Assembly (NCBI RefSeq): GCF_016865235.1
Contig: NZ_CP064030.1
Span: 4,092,001-4,156,000, forward strand
Origin: Dyella caseinilytica
Lineage (GTDB): Bacteria; Pseudomonadota; Gammaproteobacteria; Xanthomonadales; Rhodanobacteraceae
Reading direction: 5' to 3'
DNA length: 64,000 bases
Below, one piece after another: positions 1 to 8,308 of the stretch. The first letter of the stretch is position 1. Every line of letters starts with the position of its first letter. The notes below the pieces were generated by a model. That model saw only the letters and a list, made by a program, of their open reading frames with translations. It had not been told where the DNA came from and made no database searches. Both the position numbers and the translations under genes were made by a program.

Positions 1-462
1 GTCCGGCGGCAGAATCTGCTGCAAGTTGGCGCCATCCGGATTCTTACGCGCGCTGTACGCCGACGGCAGCAGCATGAGCTTGCCGAAAAATCCCACGTTC
101 GCCTTCACATCGGCCTGCGGCAATTCCAACAGCTCCTGGGAATGCGCAAGTACTTGCTCCACGTCCGCCGAATGCCACTCCATGCCCCGGGGCAGCGGCG
201 TCAGCACACCAAGCACCCACATGACGTGATCGCCCTTGCTCACCTTCCACAGCCCCGGCCCCGGCTGCACGCCACTCACCGTCACCGCTGGCAGCAGTGG
301 CGCGTTGGCACTTGACGATGATGGGGCGCTGCTTGACGCCGCCGGCTCTGATTGAGCCCATGCGGGCGAGATCGCAGAAAAAAACAGCAGGCCTAGAACC
401 ATGGGGATACGCACGCGTGATTGCTCCTGGATCGCCGATAAACGAAACGACAGCCACTTCAT
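1..462 (-). CDS. TraB/GumN family protein, N-terminal part (runs off left edge)
   Basis: Reading the minus strand from an ATG at 462 gives an open frame of 154 codons to the window edge. It starts MKWLSFRLS, has a hydrophobic signal segment ending in SPAWAQ (about residues 20-37), a Ser/Ala-rich spacer, and then the block VQPGPGLWKVSKGDHVMWVLG followed by LTPLPRGMEW. That block is typical of the TraB/GumN family, whose members have a metalloprotease-like fold and are common in xanthomonads. The C-terminal half is outside the window. Family assignment is from motif recognition; substrate is unknown. A second Met at residue 21 could be the start if the signal peptide is shorter. Confidence 0.72.
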   Translation of the reverse strand, partial: MKWLSFRLSAIQEQSRVRIPMVLGLLFFSAISPAWAQSEPAASSSAPSSSSANAPLLPAVTVSGVQPGPGLWKVSKGDHVMWVLGVLTPLPRGMEWHSADVEQVLAHSQELLELPQADVKANVGFFGKLMLLPSAYSARKNPDGANLQQILPPD

Positions 463-546
463 GGTTCTAAGGACCGCATGAACAGGACCACGTTCCCATA
501 CCTGCCACAAGTCTTGCACAAGAACGTTTCACGCCATCCTCCACGA

Positions 547-571
547 GAAAGGGGCCCGAAAGGCCCCTTTC
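547..571 (-). terminator. Hairpin terminator after icd
   Basis: A 10-bp perfect stem (GAAAGGGGCC / GGCCCCTTTC) with loop CGAAA lies 22 bases beyond the stop of the minus-strand isocitrate dehydrogenase gene. Only a short T run follows on the minus strand, so termination strength is uncertain. Confidence 0.6.
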
Positions 572-592
572 CGATCTAGCAACCTGCTTTAC

Positions 593-2827
593 TTACAACG
601 CAGCAAGAGCCTTGTTGAACGTCTCACTCGGCCGCATCGCCTCGGTTACCAGCCCGGTATCCGGATGGTAGTAGCCATGGATATCGATGGCCTTGCCCTG
701 CGCACCGTTCAATTCGCCGACAATCTTGGCTTCATTCTCGGTCAACGCCTTGGCAAGCGGGACAAACTTGGCCTTCAACGCGGCATCGTCGTTCTGCTCG
801 GCCAGGGCCTGTGCCCAATACATGGCCAGATAGAAGTGGCTGCCGCGGTTGTCGAGTTCACCGACCTTGCGCGCAGGTGACTTGTTGTTATCGAGGAACT
901 TGCCGTTAGCCTGGTCCAGCGTCTTGGCGAGCACGCGTGCCGGGGCGTTGTCGTAGCGGTTGGCAAGGTGTTCCAACGAGGCGGCGAGCGCCAGGAATTC
1001 ACCAAGCGAATCCCAGCGCAGGCAGTTCTCTTCCAGGAACTGCTGCACGTGCTTGGGCGCGGAACCGCCAGCACCAGTTTCGAACAAGCCACCACCGGCC
1101 ATCAGCGGCACGATGGAGAGCATCTTGGCGCTGGTGCCCAGCTCCATGATCGGGAACAGGTCGGTGAGGTAATCACGCAGCACGTTGCCGGTGACCGAGA
1201 TGGTGTCCTGGCCCTTGCGGATACGTTCCAGCGAGAACGTGGTGGCGTCGACTGGCGACAGCGTGCGGATATCCAGACCGCTGGTGTCGTGATCCTTCAG
1301 GTAGCGCTCGACCTTGGCGATGATCTGCGCATCGTGGGCGCGATGCTTGTCCAGCCAGAACACCGCTGGCGTGTTGCTCAAGCGCGCGCGAGTCACAGCC
1401 AGCTTCACCCAGTCCTGTACTGGCGCATCCTTGGTCTGGCACATGCGCCAGATGTCGCCGGTTTCCACGTTCTGCTCGAGCAGCACCTTGCCATTGGCGT
1501 CGGTGACGCGCACCACGCCTTCGCCTGCGATCTGGAAGGTCTTGTCGTGCGAACCGTATTCTTCGGCCGCCTGCGCCATCAAACCGACGTTAGGCACGCT
1601 GCCCATGGTGGCGGGGTCGTAGGAGCCATGCGCTTTGCAGTCCTCGATCACTGCCTGATAAACACCCGCATAGCTGCGATCCGGAATCACGGCCTTGGTG
1701 TCCTGCAGCTTGCCCTCGGCATTCCACATCTTGCCGGAGTCGCGGATCATCGCCGGCATGGAAGCGTCAATGATGACGTCGCTGGGCACATGCAGATTGG
1801 TGATGCCCTTGTCGGAATTCACCATGGCCAGCGCCGGGCGCTTGGCATATTCGGCATCGACATCGGCCTTGATTTCGGCCTGCTTGTCCGCCGGCAGCGA
1901 ACCGATGCGGGCGTACAGATCACCGATGCCGTTGTTCGGGTTGAAGCCGATGCTCTTGAGCGTGTCGGCGTGTTTGGCCAGCACGTCTTTGTAGAACTCG
2001 TTGACGACGTCGCCGAACATGATGGGGTCGGAGACCTTCATCATGGTGGCCTTCAAGTGCAGCGAGAACAGCACGCCTTGCTTCTTCGCATCGTCGATCT
2101 GCTTGTCGACAAAGCTGGCCAGCGCCTTCTTGCTCATCACGGCGGCGTCGATGATTTCGCCTGCAGTGAGGTTGGTCTTCTCTTTCAGGACCTTGCTGCT
2201 GCCATCCTTGCCAAGCCATTCGATCTTGGCGACGGTGGGCTGTTCGACGACGGTGGATTTTTCGCTACCGTAAAAATCGCCGCTTTCCATGTGCGCAACG
2301 TGGGTTTTGGAATCGGCACTCCAGGCGCCCATTTTGTGCGGATGCTTGCGAGCGTAGTTCTTCACCGACGGCGGCGCGCGGCGATCGGAATTGCCTTCGC
2401 GCAACACTGGATTGACCGCGCTGCCCTTCACCTTGTCGTAGCGCGCACGCACGTTCCAGTCGCTGACGTCCTTGGGCTCTTCGGGGTAATCCGGCAAGGC
2501 ATAACCCTGCGATTGCAACTCCTTGATCGCGGCCTTCAGCTGCGGCATGGAGGCGCTAATGTTGGGCAGCTTGATGATATTGGCGTCCGGCGTGGTGGCC
2601 AGCTCACCCAGTTCGGTCAGGTCGTCAGCAATCTTCTGGTTGTCTTTCAGGATGTCCGGAAACTGCGCCAGGATGCGGCCGGCGAGGGAAATGTCGCGCG
2701 TTTCCACCTTGATGCCCGCGGTGCTGGTGTAAGCATCGACGATCGGCAGCAAGGAATGCGTGGCGAGATACGGGGCCTCGTCGGTCAGCGTATAGATGAT
2801 CTTTGGCGTTTGGGACATGGTCTGCAT
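593..2827 (-). CDS. icd: Isocitrate dehydrogenase, NADP-dependent, monomeric type
   Basis: The 744-residue product has the usual size of monomeric (about 80 kDa) isocitrate dehydrogenase, which oxidatively decarboxylates isocitrate to 2-oxoglutarate with NADP+ in the TCA cycle. Recognisable family stretches include IIYTLTDEAPYLATHSLLPI at the N-terminus, the substrate-site segment EGNSDRRAPPSVKNYARKHPH around residues 130-150, and LDNRGSHFYLAMYWAQALA near the C-terminus. It is unrelated in sequence to the homodimeric E. coli Icd. An alternative start nine bases downstream (MSQTPK) is possible; an AGAGG element lies close to the upstream ATG. The gene stands alone, with a hairpin behind it. 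Confidence 0.96.
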   Translation of the reverse strand: MQTMSQTPKIIYTLTDEAPYLATHSLLPIVDAYTSTAGIKVETRDISLAGRILAQFPDILKDNQKIADDLTELGELATTPDANIIKLPNISASMPQLKAAIKELQSQGYALPDYPEEPKDVSDWNVRARYDKVKGSAVNPVLREGNSDRRAPPSVKNYARKHPHKMGAWSADSKTHVAHMESGDFYGSEKSTVVEQPTVAKIEWLGKDGSSKVLKEKTNLTAGEIIDAAVMSKKALASFVDKQIDDAKKQGVLFSLHLKATMMKVSDPIMFGDVVNEFYKDVLAKHADTLKSIGFNPNNGIGDLYARIGSLPADKQAEIKADVDAEYAKRPALAMVNSDKGITNLHVPSDVIIDASMPAMIRDSGKMWNAEGKLQDTKAVIPDRSYAGVYQAVIEDCKAHGSYDPATMGSVPNVGLMAQAAEEYGSHDKTFQIAGEGVVRVTDANGKVLLEQNVETGDIWRMCQTKDAPVQDWVKLAVTRARLSNTPAVFWLDKHRAHDAQIIAKVERYLKDHDTSGLDIRTLSPVDATTFSLERIRKGQDTISVTGNVLRDYLTDLFPIMELGTSAKMLSIVPLMAGGGLFETGAGGSAPKHVQQFLEENCLRWDSLGEFLALAASLEHLANRYDNAPARVLAKTLDQANGKFLDNNKSPARKVGELDNRGSHFYLAMYWAQALAEQNDDAALKAKFVPLAKALTENEAKIVGELNGAQGKAIDIHGYYHPDTGLVTEAMRPSETFNKALAAL

Positions 2828-3170
2828 GGGCCTCTGTGGCTACGGCATATTCAATTAGGGCGCGGCCGCCGGACGCTGCCTGGGGAGGCGAAGCATCCGC
2901 GAAAGCCCCCCATTGTCGCGTTTTCATCCCTGAGGTGAAAGCGACACGGTTCTGTCATAAGGAGCTTTCAGGATAGCCATCGCGCTCTGCATGACGGGGC
3001 AACGTGGCGTAAGAATCTTGGGACGAGTTCCTGGAATCCAAGCCCTTGCCCGGCTCCAGACTCAAACGTACGCTTGCGTACAAAGCCACGCTCCGCAGGG
3101 ACTTGCAGCCGCTTTCGCTGCAAGCTAGACATTGCGGTCAGCACCAGCTTCACTTTGCCAGGGGATCACC
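2828..3170. other. Intergenic region, no gene seen
   Basis: This 343-base gap separates the divergent icd gene and a small lipoprotein gene and must carry both promoters. No RNA gene or strong hairpin was found. Short frames in it have no plausible start context. Confidence 0.5.
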
Positions 3171-3581
3171 ATGTCCACGCGTGTCGCCTCCATCATTGCC
3201 GTGATCGGTCTGCTGGGGCTTGTCGGTTGTGCCGACCAGTCCATGGACTTGCGCCATTTTACCTCGGCACAAGTGAGCGTCGCGCCCACAGAGGCTGACA
3301 CCGTTGGACGACCGCTGACGGCGGCGCAACTCACGGCGCTGTCGAACTGGATCAATGTGCGCAACGACTGGTCCGGCCTCACCCTTGATGAGCCGGAGCA
3401 TCCCAGCATGCAGATACATCTGCAGAATGCGGAAGGCCAGGATTCGAATTTGCTGATCTATCAGCGTGAAGACGGCGCCGCGACCGCTTATCTCCACTAC
3501 GGGCATCGCTTGGCGCCGCTGATGCGCCGCTTGACCGACGCCGATCTGGCGACGCTGAAATCGATCACCAACGGCCAATAA
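3171..3581 (+). CDS. Small putative lipoprotein, unknown function
   Basis: The 136-residue product starts MSTRVASIIAVIGLLGLVGC, a signal peptide with a lipobox (LVGC, Cys20), so it is likely lipid-anchored in the cell envelope. The start is chosen because a GGGG-type ribosome site (caggggatcacc) sits just before this ATG; an upstream in-frame Met would destroy the signal peptide. The mature part is about 115 residues, hydrophilic, with no domain I recognise. It stands 92 bases upstream of another small unknown gene in the same direction. Confidence 0.7.
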   Translation: MSTRVASIIAVIGLLGLVGCADQSMDLRHFTSAQVSVAPTEADTVGRPLTAAQLTALSNWINVRNDWSGLTLDEPEHPSMQIHLQNAEGQDSNLLIYQREDGAATAYLHYGHRLAPLMRRLTDADLATLKSITNGQ

Positions 3582-3673
3582 TGGGCCGACCTCCCTGTTT
3601 CGTCGCGGCGAAGCATGTTTATGGCAGCAAGTCCGGTTAGTATTCCGGCGCTGCGCATGCCACGGGGAGCCGC

Positions 3674-4039
3674 ATGAACGGATTGAGTCAACGCATCGTC
3701 GACTACGTCGCCGAGCTGATGCCGCTGTATACGTTTCAGTTTGCTGATGGATGCGACTGCGCACTGTCGCTGATGGATGGCACCTTGCTGATGCCCGTTG
3801 ATGAATCTTCCGCCGAACGCGAAGAAGGCTGGGTGGCGGTGTTATGGCAAGGCGACGCACAGCGCCGCTCCGAAGTGCCCGGTCCCTTGCTCGCCTATCA
3901 GGCGGCGCTGCGCTGCGCCGAATTCCATGGCATCGGGCGACTACCTGCGGAAGTGGCTGCACATCGACACATTCTGCTTACGCGATTGCGCGATATTTGC
4001 GGGGATCTGCTGCATATCGAAATGGTGACACGACTCTGA
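3674..4039 (+). CDS. Hypothetical protein, 121 residues
   Basis: The ATG is preceded by a good ribosome site (GGGGAG, spacing about 4). The protein starts MNGLSQRIVDYVAELMPLY, has no signal peptide or membrane segment, and is acidic in the middle (DESSAEREEGW). I recognise no family. Codon use is like that of its neighbours and the frame is clean, so a real gene is likely. It may be co-transcribed with the lipoprotein upstream. Confidence 0.6.
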   Translation: MNGLSQRIVDYVAELMPLYTFQFADGCDCALSLMDGTLLMPVDESSAEREEGWVAVLWQGDAQRRSEVPGPLLAYQAALRCAEFHGIGRLPAEVAAHRHILLTRLRDICGDLLHIEMVTRL

Positions 4040-4254
4040 TCGCCTGCATGCAAATCGCGCACAGCTTTGCACTGGGGAATGGTTACGCTCGTCTTAGTTA
4101 AGAGCCGGCTATACGACTGAAGCTTTTTCCGGCATCTGGCATATTTTTGCGCTTCGACATACCTCCGGCGTGTTGAGCTCAGCAACCTTCTGCGCACCCT
4201 GCCACGCACGCATGGATTTCATTTCGCGGATGTGGCGGCACGACATCGCCGACC

Positions 4255-4356
4255 AGCCAGGCCCAACTGGCACCGACAGCTTCAGCCAGTATCCGTACAA
4301 CCACTGCATGACACGGGTCGCTGGTCTATCTCAAATACACGCAGAAGTTTTTTTAA
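4255..4356 (+). pseudogene. C-terminal remnant of a fifth TonB-dependent receptor
   Basis: The DNA resembles the last 100 bases of the four intact receptor genes downstream. One frame reads GPTGTDSFSQYPYN, matching GPTGTDGFTQYPYN of the intact copies; after a frame change the end reads VYLKYTQKFF-stop, matching the C-terminal IYLKYDQKLF. Nothing convincingly receptor-like was found further upstream, so most of the gene is deleted. As in the intact copies, a GC-rich terminator follows. This suggests the array once had at least five members. Confidence 0.8.
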
Positions 4357-4370
4357 GCCGGCTTACGGCA

Positions 4371-4398
4371 CGGCAGAATGCTCCAACGCATTCTGCCG
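4371..4398 (+). repeat. Hairpin after the receptor remnant
   Basis: Perfect 10-bp stem CGGCAGAATG / CATTCTGCCG with an 8-base loop, just after the remnant's stop codon and before the T-tailed terminator. Confidence 0.6.
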
Positions 4399-4419
4399 AA
4401 TGCTTACATGAAACCTACG

Positions 4420-4444
4420 GGCGCGGCACAGCCGCGCCTTTTTT
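4420..4444 (+). terminator. Rho-independent terminator after receptor remnant
   Basis: Stem GGCGCGGC / GCCGCGCC with loop ACA, followed by six T. The same layout (GC stem containing GGCGC then TTTTTT) follows the intact receptor genes. Confidence 0.85.
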
Positions 4445-4619
4445 ATTGAGCCCACGACCCAATCACGAATAACGGGTGGTTATATATGACTTTAGTCATG
4501 GATTTTCGACTTTATGAAGCCTTGAGTGACAAATCGATTTTCATATATAGCTTTCTTATACCTGACAATTAGTCATGCCATTTGAAACTTTTTTGTCAAT
4601 AAATAATGAAATCGACCTT

Positions 4620-4655
4620 TTGACACTCGATTTTTAGTTTGTTTTTCGTATATGA
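4620..4655 (+). promoter_or_regulatory. Upstream conserved block of receptor gene 1
   Basis: A 32-base block starting CACTCGATTT and ending TATATGA is shared in sequence and position with the three other receptor genes, about 115 to 145 bases before each start codon. Here TTGACA (4620-4625) overlaps its left edge and could be a -35 element, but the TATATG at 4649 is 23 bases away, too far for an ordinary sigma-70 promoter, so the block may instead be a regulator site. The flanking 4480-4640 region is very AT-rich and holds a perfect 14-bp palindrome at 4486-4499. Confidence 0.55.
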
Positions 4656-4768
4656 ATATGACCCGGCTGCGTCTGCCCACACAGCGCAACCTCGTCACGA
4701 CGTTATTCAAAAGGAATGTAGTTGGTACACGTGTAATCACTATCACGTAAATTCTGGGGAGTACGACC

Positions 4769-7700
4769 TTGAATATTCAGCAGCAGAGAATCGCGCTTGC
4801 GATTCGTACAGCATTGGTTTTGGGAGGCTGTACCTTAGCCACTATCGCCGCAGCGCAGACCTCGTCTTCCGATCAGCAGGCGCCCGCGTCGTCGAACGCT
4901 CAAACCGCTTCGCCAAGCGCACAAACACAAAGCGGCACCGCGCCGACAACCAACAAGACCGTGACCCTGCAGGGCATCACCGTCACCGGTTCGTTGATCC
5001 GCAGCGTGGACGTGGAAACGGCACAGCCCGTCACCGAACTTTCGCATGAAGCGCTGCAACAGCAAGGCTTCGTCAGCGTCGGCTCGATTCTGCAGAACGT
5101 GCCTTCGGTAGGCTCCTCCGGTACCAGCCAGGCGAGTGCGCTGGGCAATATCGTTGGCCAGTACGCCAGCCTTCGTGGCCTCGGCGCGCCGCGCACACTG
5201 ATCCTCGTCGATGGCGAACGCTACACCACTGACATCTTCGGTCAGACCGACCTCAGCACGCTGCCCAGCTCGCTGATCGACAACGTAGAAATCCTGCAGG
5301 ACGGCGCGTCGTCGATCTACGGTTCCGACGCCATCGCAGGCGTGATCAACATCCACACCAAGAATGTGGATGGTCTCTACGTCGATACCTACAACAGCAC
5401 GTATCAGCCGGGTAACTACGGCAAGCAGAGCCAGTTCAGCCTGACCGGCGGCAAGAAGTTCTCGCGTGGCTCGTTCACCTTCAACGTGACCGCGCAGAAC
5501 ATCAACCAGATCATGGCCAGCCAAGGCTGGTTCAGTAAGAATGGGCTCGGAATTCCTGCCACCGTGCCGCAGTATCCGCAAAGCACGGGGCCATCGGATT
5601 ACGGCCAGCTCATCGGCGCAACCGGTCCCAACGGGCCGATAGCCATCCCGGGACAAGTCTTCTCTCCGGTCAACAACTCCCTGTTGCCCATGGTTGTGAA
5701 TATGGGCGGCAACGGCAACAACATCGCCGACTTCCATCCCGATGCGGTAGGCGTTCAATATCCATCGCCCTATGCCGGTGGCTCCTTCGCCAACGATTAC
5801 GGTAATCAGGCCTATCAAAATACGCTGCAGCCCAATAGCCGCCTGCGTTCGTATTTCCTGAAGGGTGATTACAAGATCACCGACAACATCAAGGCGGTGT
5901 TCACGGGCACCTACAACACCAACAATTCCAGTACCTATATCGGTGGTTACGGCCTCAATTCGCTGACGCCCGCCAATGGCCCCAACCTGGCCGCAGCGTT
6001 GGGCTTGCCGGCCGGCAGCCTCGGTTCCGCCTGGTTTCCGGTAATTTCGCCTAACAGCTACTACAACCCGCTACCCGGCAATACCGTCAGCTTCAACCTG
6101 CCGCTGGCACAACCGGATCGCGTCTCGGTCAACAACATTAAGCAGTACGGTTTCCGTCTCGGTCTGGAAGGTGATTTCTCGCTCGGCGAGAACGAGTTCA
6201 ACTGGGATGCCGGTTACAGCGATTACAAGTACATCCAGGATTCGGGTGGCCCCGGCAACTTGAACCTGGTGCATGTGTACGAGGCCCTGGGTCCGTCCTT
6301 CATGGGCTCCAACGGTCAAGTGCAATGCGGTACGCCGGGCAATGTGATCGCCGGTTGCGTACCTCTCAATGTGTTCTCAGGCTCAGGTGGCCTCACTCCG
6401 GCTGAGATCAACTATCTCAACATCAATACCTTCACGCACTCCTGGAGCGAGCAGCGCCAGGTGCAGGCCAACTTGAGCGGGGACATGTTCACCTTCCCCA
6501 ATGCGTTGGGTGCGGGCGATGCGACCTTCGCCATCGGCGGCGATCATCGCGACGTCTCCGGCGGCGTGACGCCTGATTACTACACGCAGGAAGGCCTCAA
6601 CACCAACCTGCAGGAGAATCCGGGCTCGGGTTCTTACGGCATCAACGAAGCGTACGCCGAAGTCAACCTGCCACTGCTCAAGGACATGGCTGGCGCGCAG
6701 TTGCTGGACTTCGACATCTCACATCGCTTGTCGCATTACAGCAACTTCGGCACCACTAATAACAACTCGTACAAGATCGCTTACAAGCCGATCGATGACT
6801 TGTTGGTTCGCGCCAGCTACGGAACCGGCTTCCGCGCAGGTTCCGTTTCCAACCTGTATGGCGGTCTGGAGCAGAGCTTCACCACCTACACCGATCCGTG
6901 CGACACCAACTTCGGCGCGGCCGCTAGCAGCGCGCTCGTCGAGCAACGCTGCTTGAGCGGTATCGGCAATCTGAAGGGTGTAGCCCCGGGCTTTACGCAG
7001 ACCACGGTCACCGGCACATCCATCACTAGCAACGCTGGCGCGCAGAGCACCACGCCCTACCTCACTGGCGCCAATGCAAACCTGAAGCCGGAAACGTCCA
7101 AGAGCTATACCTTCGGCTTCGTGTACAGCCCGAGCTGGTTCACGGGCTTCAACGTGAATGCGGACTACTACCGCATCCGTGTGAACAACGTCATCACCCT
7201 GCCGTCGGCGAACAGCATTCTCAACAACTGCTATGTGTTGGGTGAAACGCAGCAATGCGATCAGTTCCAGCGCAATGCCACGACGGGTCAGGTCATCAAC
7301 CTGCTGCAGGCGGTGACCAACGAAGGCTTCGTCGATGAGCGCGGCATCGACTTTGGCATGGGCTATCTGTTCCCGGATACGCCGGTGGGCAAATTCAAGA
7401 TCGATACCACCGCCACCTATATCTCTTCGCTGGATGAGGAAGCCACGTCCGGCCCTGGTGCCCAGGTCGTCTCCTATAACGTGGGCACCTACGATCCGAT
7501 CCTCGGTCCGATGTGGCGCTTCCGCGACACCGCCAACCTCAACTGGAGTTGGAACAACTTCAGCGCCACCTGGACGTTGCGCTATTACTCCTCGCTGAAA
7601 GAGGCCTGCCGTACGGACGAACCGGCCATGGGCATGTACTTCCCCTGCACCGATCCCAATGCGATTGTACAGGGCGGTACCGAGGGCGCCGGCGAGTATC

Positions 7701-7942
7701 GTCAGGGCGGCCTGGCCTTCAACGATCTGCAGGTCAGCTGGAAGGCACCGTGGAAGGGACAGATCTCGCTGGGTGCGACGGACATCTTCAACCGCCGCGC
7801 TCCGCTGTCCTATGTCGGCGCAGGAAACGTCGTCGGTCCGCTGGGGCCGGAAGGTACCGATGGTTACACGCAGTATCCGTACAACGCGGAATACGACATC
7901 GGTCGCGTGATCTACCTGAAGTACAGCCAGCAGTTGTTCTGA
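4769..7942 (+). CDS. TonB-dependent outer-membrane receptor, copy 1
   Basis: This 1057-residue protein starts with a TTG codon 7 bases after a GGGGAG ribosome site; the start is supported by the signal peptide that follows (cleavage likely near AAAQ, residue 30) and by the same arrangement in the sister genes. A Gln/Ser/Thr-rich linker (31-62) leads to a TonB-box-like segment (TVTLQGITVTGS, 64-75), then the plug domain with SLRGLGAPRTLILVDG and DGASSIYGSDAIAGVINI. The rest is a 22-strand-type barrel ending YLKYSQQLF, with the C-terminal Phe used by the BAM machinery. Conserved Cys pairs (VQCGTPGNVIAGC; NNCYVLGETQQC) probably lie in outer loops. It lacks an N-terminal signalling (STN) domain, so self-regulation via an anti-sigma factor is not expected. 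Ligand is unknown; the downstream graspetide genes suggest a peptide. Confidence 0.95.
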   Translation: MNIQQQRIALAIRTALVLGGCTLATIAAAQTSSSDQQAPASSNAQTASPSAQTQSGTAPTTNKTVTLQGITVTGSLIRSVDVETAQPVTELSHEALQQQGFVSVGSILQNVPSVGSSGTSQASALGNIVGQYASLRGLGAPRTLILVDGERYTTDIFGQTDLSTLPSSLIDNVEILQDGASSIYGSDAIAGVINIHTKNVDGLYVDTYNSTYQPGNYGKQSQFSLTGGKKFSRGSFTFNVTAQNINQIMASQGWFSKNGLGIPATVPQYPQSTGPSDYGQLIGATGPNGPIAIPGQVFSPVNNSLLPMVVNMGGNGNNIADFHPDAVGVQYPSPYAGGSFANDYGNQAYQNTLQPNSRLRSYFLKGDYKITDNIKAVFTGTYNTNNSSTYIGGYGLNSLTPANGPNLAAALGLPAGSLGSAWFPVISPNSYYNPLPGNTVSFNLPLAQPDRVSVNNIKQYGFRLGLEGDFSLGENEFNWDAGYSDYKYIQDSGGPGNLNLVHVYEALGPSFMGSNGQVQCGTPGNVIAGCVPLNVFSGSGGLTPAEINYLNINTFTHSWSEQRQVQANLSGDMFTFPNALGAGDATFAIGGDHRDVSGGVTPDYYTQEGLNTNLQENPGSGSYGINEAYAEVNLPLLKDMAGAQLLDFDISHRLSHYSNFGTTNNNSYKIAYKPIDDLLVRASYGTGFRAGSVSNLYGGLEQSFTTYTDPCDTNFGAAASSALVEQRCLSGIGNLKGVAPGFTQTTVTGTSITSNAGAQSTTPYLTGANANLKPETSKSYTFGFVYSPSWFTGFNVNADYYRIRVNNVITLPSANSILNNCYVLGETQQCDQFQRNATTGQVINLLQAVTNEGFVDERGIDFGMGYLFPDTPVGKFKIDTTATYISSLDEEATSGPGAQVVSYNVGTYDPILGPMWRFRDTANLNWSWNNFSATWTLRYYSSLKEACRTDEPAMGMYFPCTDPNAIVQGGTEGAGEYRQGGLAFNDLQVSWKAPWKGQISLGATDIFNRRAPLSYVGAGNVVGPLGPEGTDGYTQYPYNAEYDIGRVIYLKYSQQLF

Positions 7943-7956
7943 TCCAGCACCACCAG

Positions 7957-7979
7957 GCAGGGTGTTTTCAGCACCCTGC
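7957..7979 (+). repeat. Hairpin after receptor 1
   Basis: Stem GCAGGGTG / CACCCTGC with loop TTTTCAG just after the stop codon; a damaged version of the same sequence follows receptor 3 (around 14980-15002). Confidence 0.5.
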
Positions 7980-8010
7980 TTATGGCTGAAAACCCCAGAA
8001 AACAGGCCAA

Positions 8011-8039
8011 GGGCGCAGCGTTCAGCTGCGCCCTTTTTT
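8011..8039 (+). terminator. Rho-independent terminator after receptor 1
   Basis: Stem GGGCGCAGC / GCTGCGCCC, loop GTTCA, six T. It implies that receptor 2 needs its own promoter. Confidence 0.88.
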
Positions 8040-8156
8040 GTGCTTCTTCACACCTTCAACACGTGTCCCGCGTAACAGATTACTTACTTACGCGAGACTT
8101 ACGCCAATAAATTATTGATTTTTATTCTGAATTTTCCCGCATTCCAGAAAAAATCT

Positions 8157-8192
8157 TTGCCACTCGATTTATTGTGTGATTTTCGTGTATGA
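8157..8192 (+). promoter_or_regulatory. Upstream conserved block of receptor gene 2
   Basis: Block CACTCGATTTATTGTGTGAT continuing to TATGA (8161-8192), nearly identical to the block before receptor 4. TTGCCA (8157-8162) overlaps its left edge where receptor 1 has TTGACA. An AT-rich stretch with AATAAATTATTGATTTT lies just upstream and is also shared with receptor 4. The 117-base leader to the TTG start contains the shared string CCCACACGACGCAAGCC. Confidence 0.55.
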
Positions 8193-8308
8193 GTGCGCCA
8201 CGGATTGCGATCGCCCACACGACGCAAGCCGGTGGGTGGAGAGATGGCCAAAAAGCAAGGGACTAGTGCGCTTGTAATCACCATCACGCAAACCTGGGGA
8301 GTACAACC

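Noticed and set aside
44..457. 137-residue minus-strand frame at the left edge
   Set aside because: Wrong frame: the neighbouring minus-strand frame from 462 gives a signal peptide and TraB/GumN motifs.
968..2938. 656-residue frame opposite icd
   Set aside because: It lies entirely antisense to the well-supported isocitrate dehydrogenase gene; such long mirror frames are common in GC-rich DNA, and the translation has no domain.
4620..4654. Ordinary sigma-70 promoter (TTGACA/TATATG) before receptor 1
   Set aside because: The hexamers are 23 bases apart rather than about 17, and the -35-like hexamer is imperfect in the other three copies.
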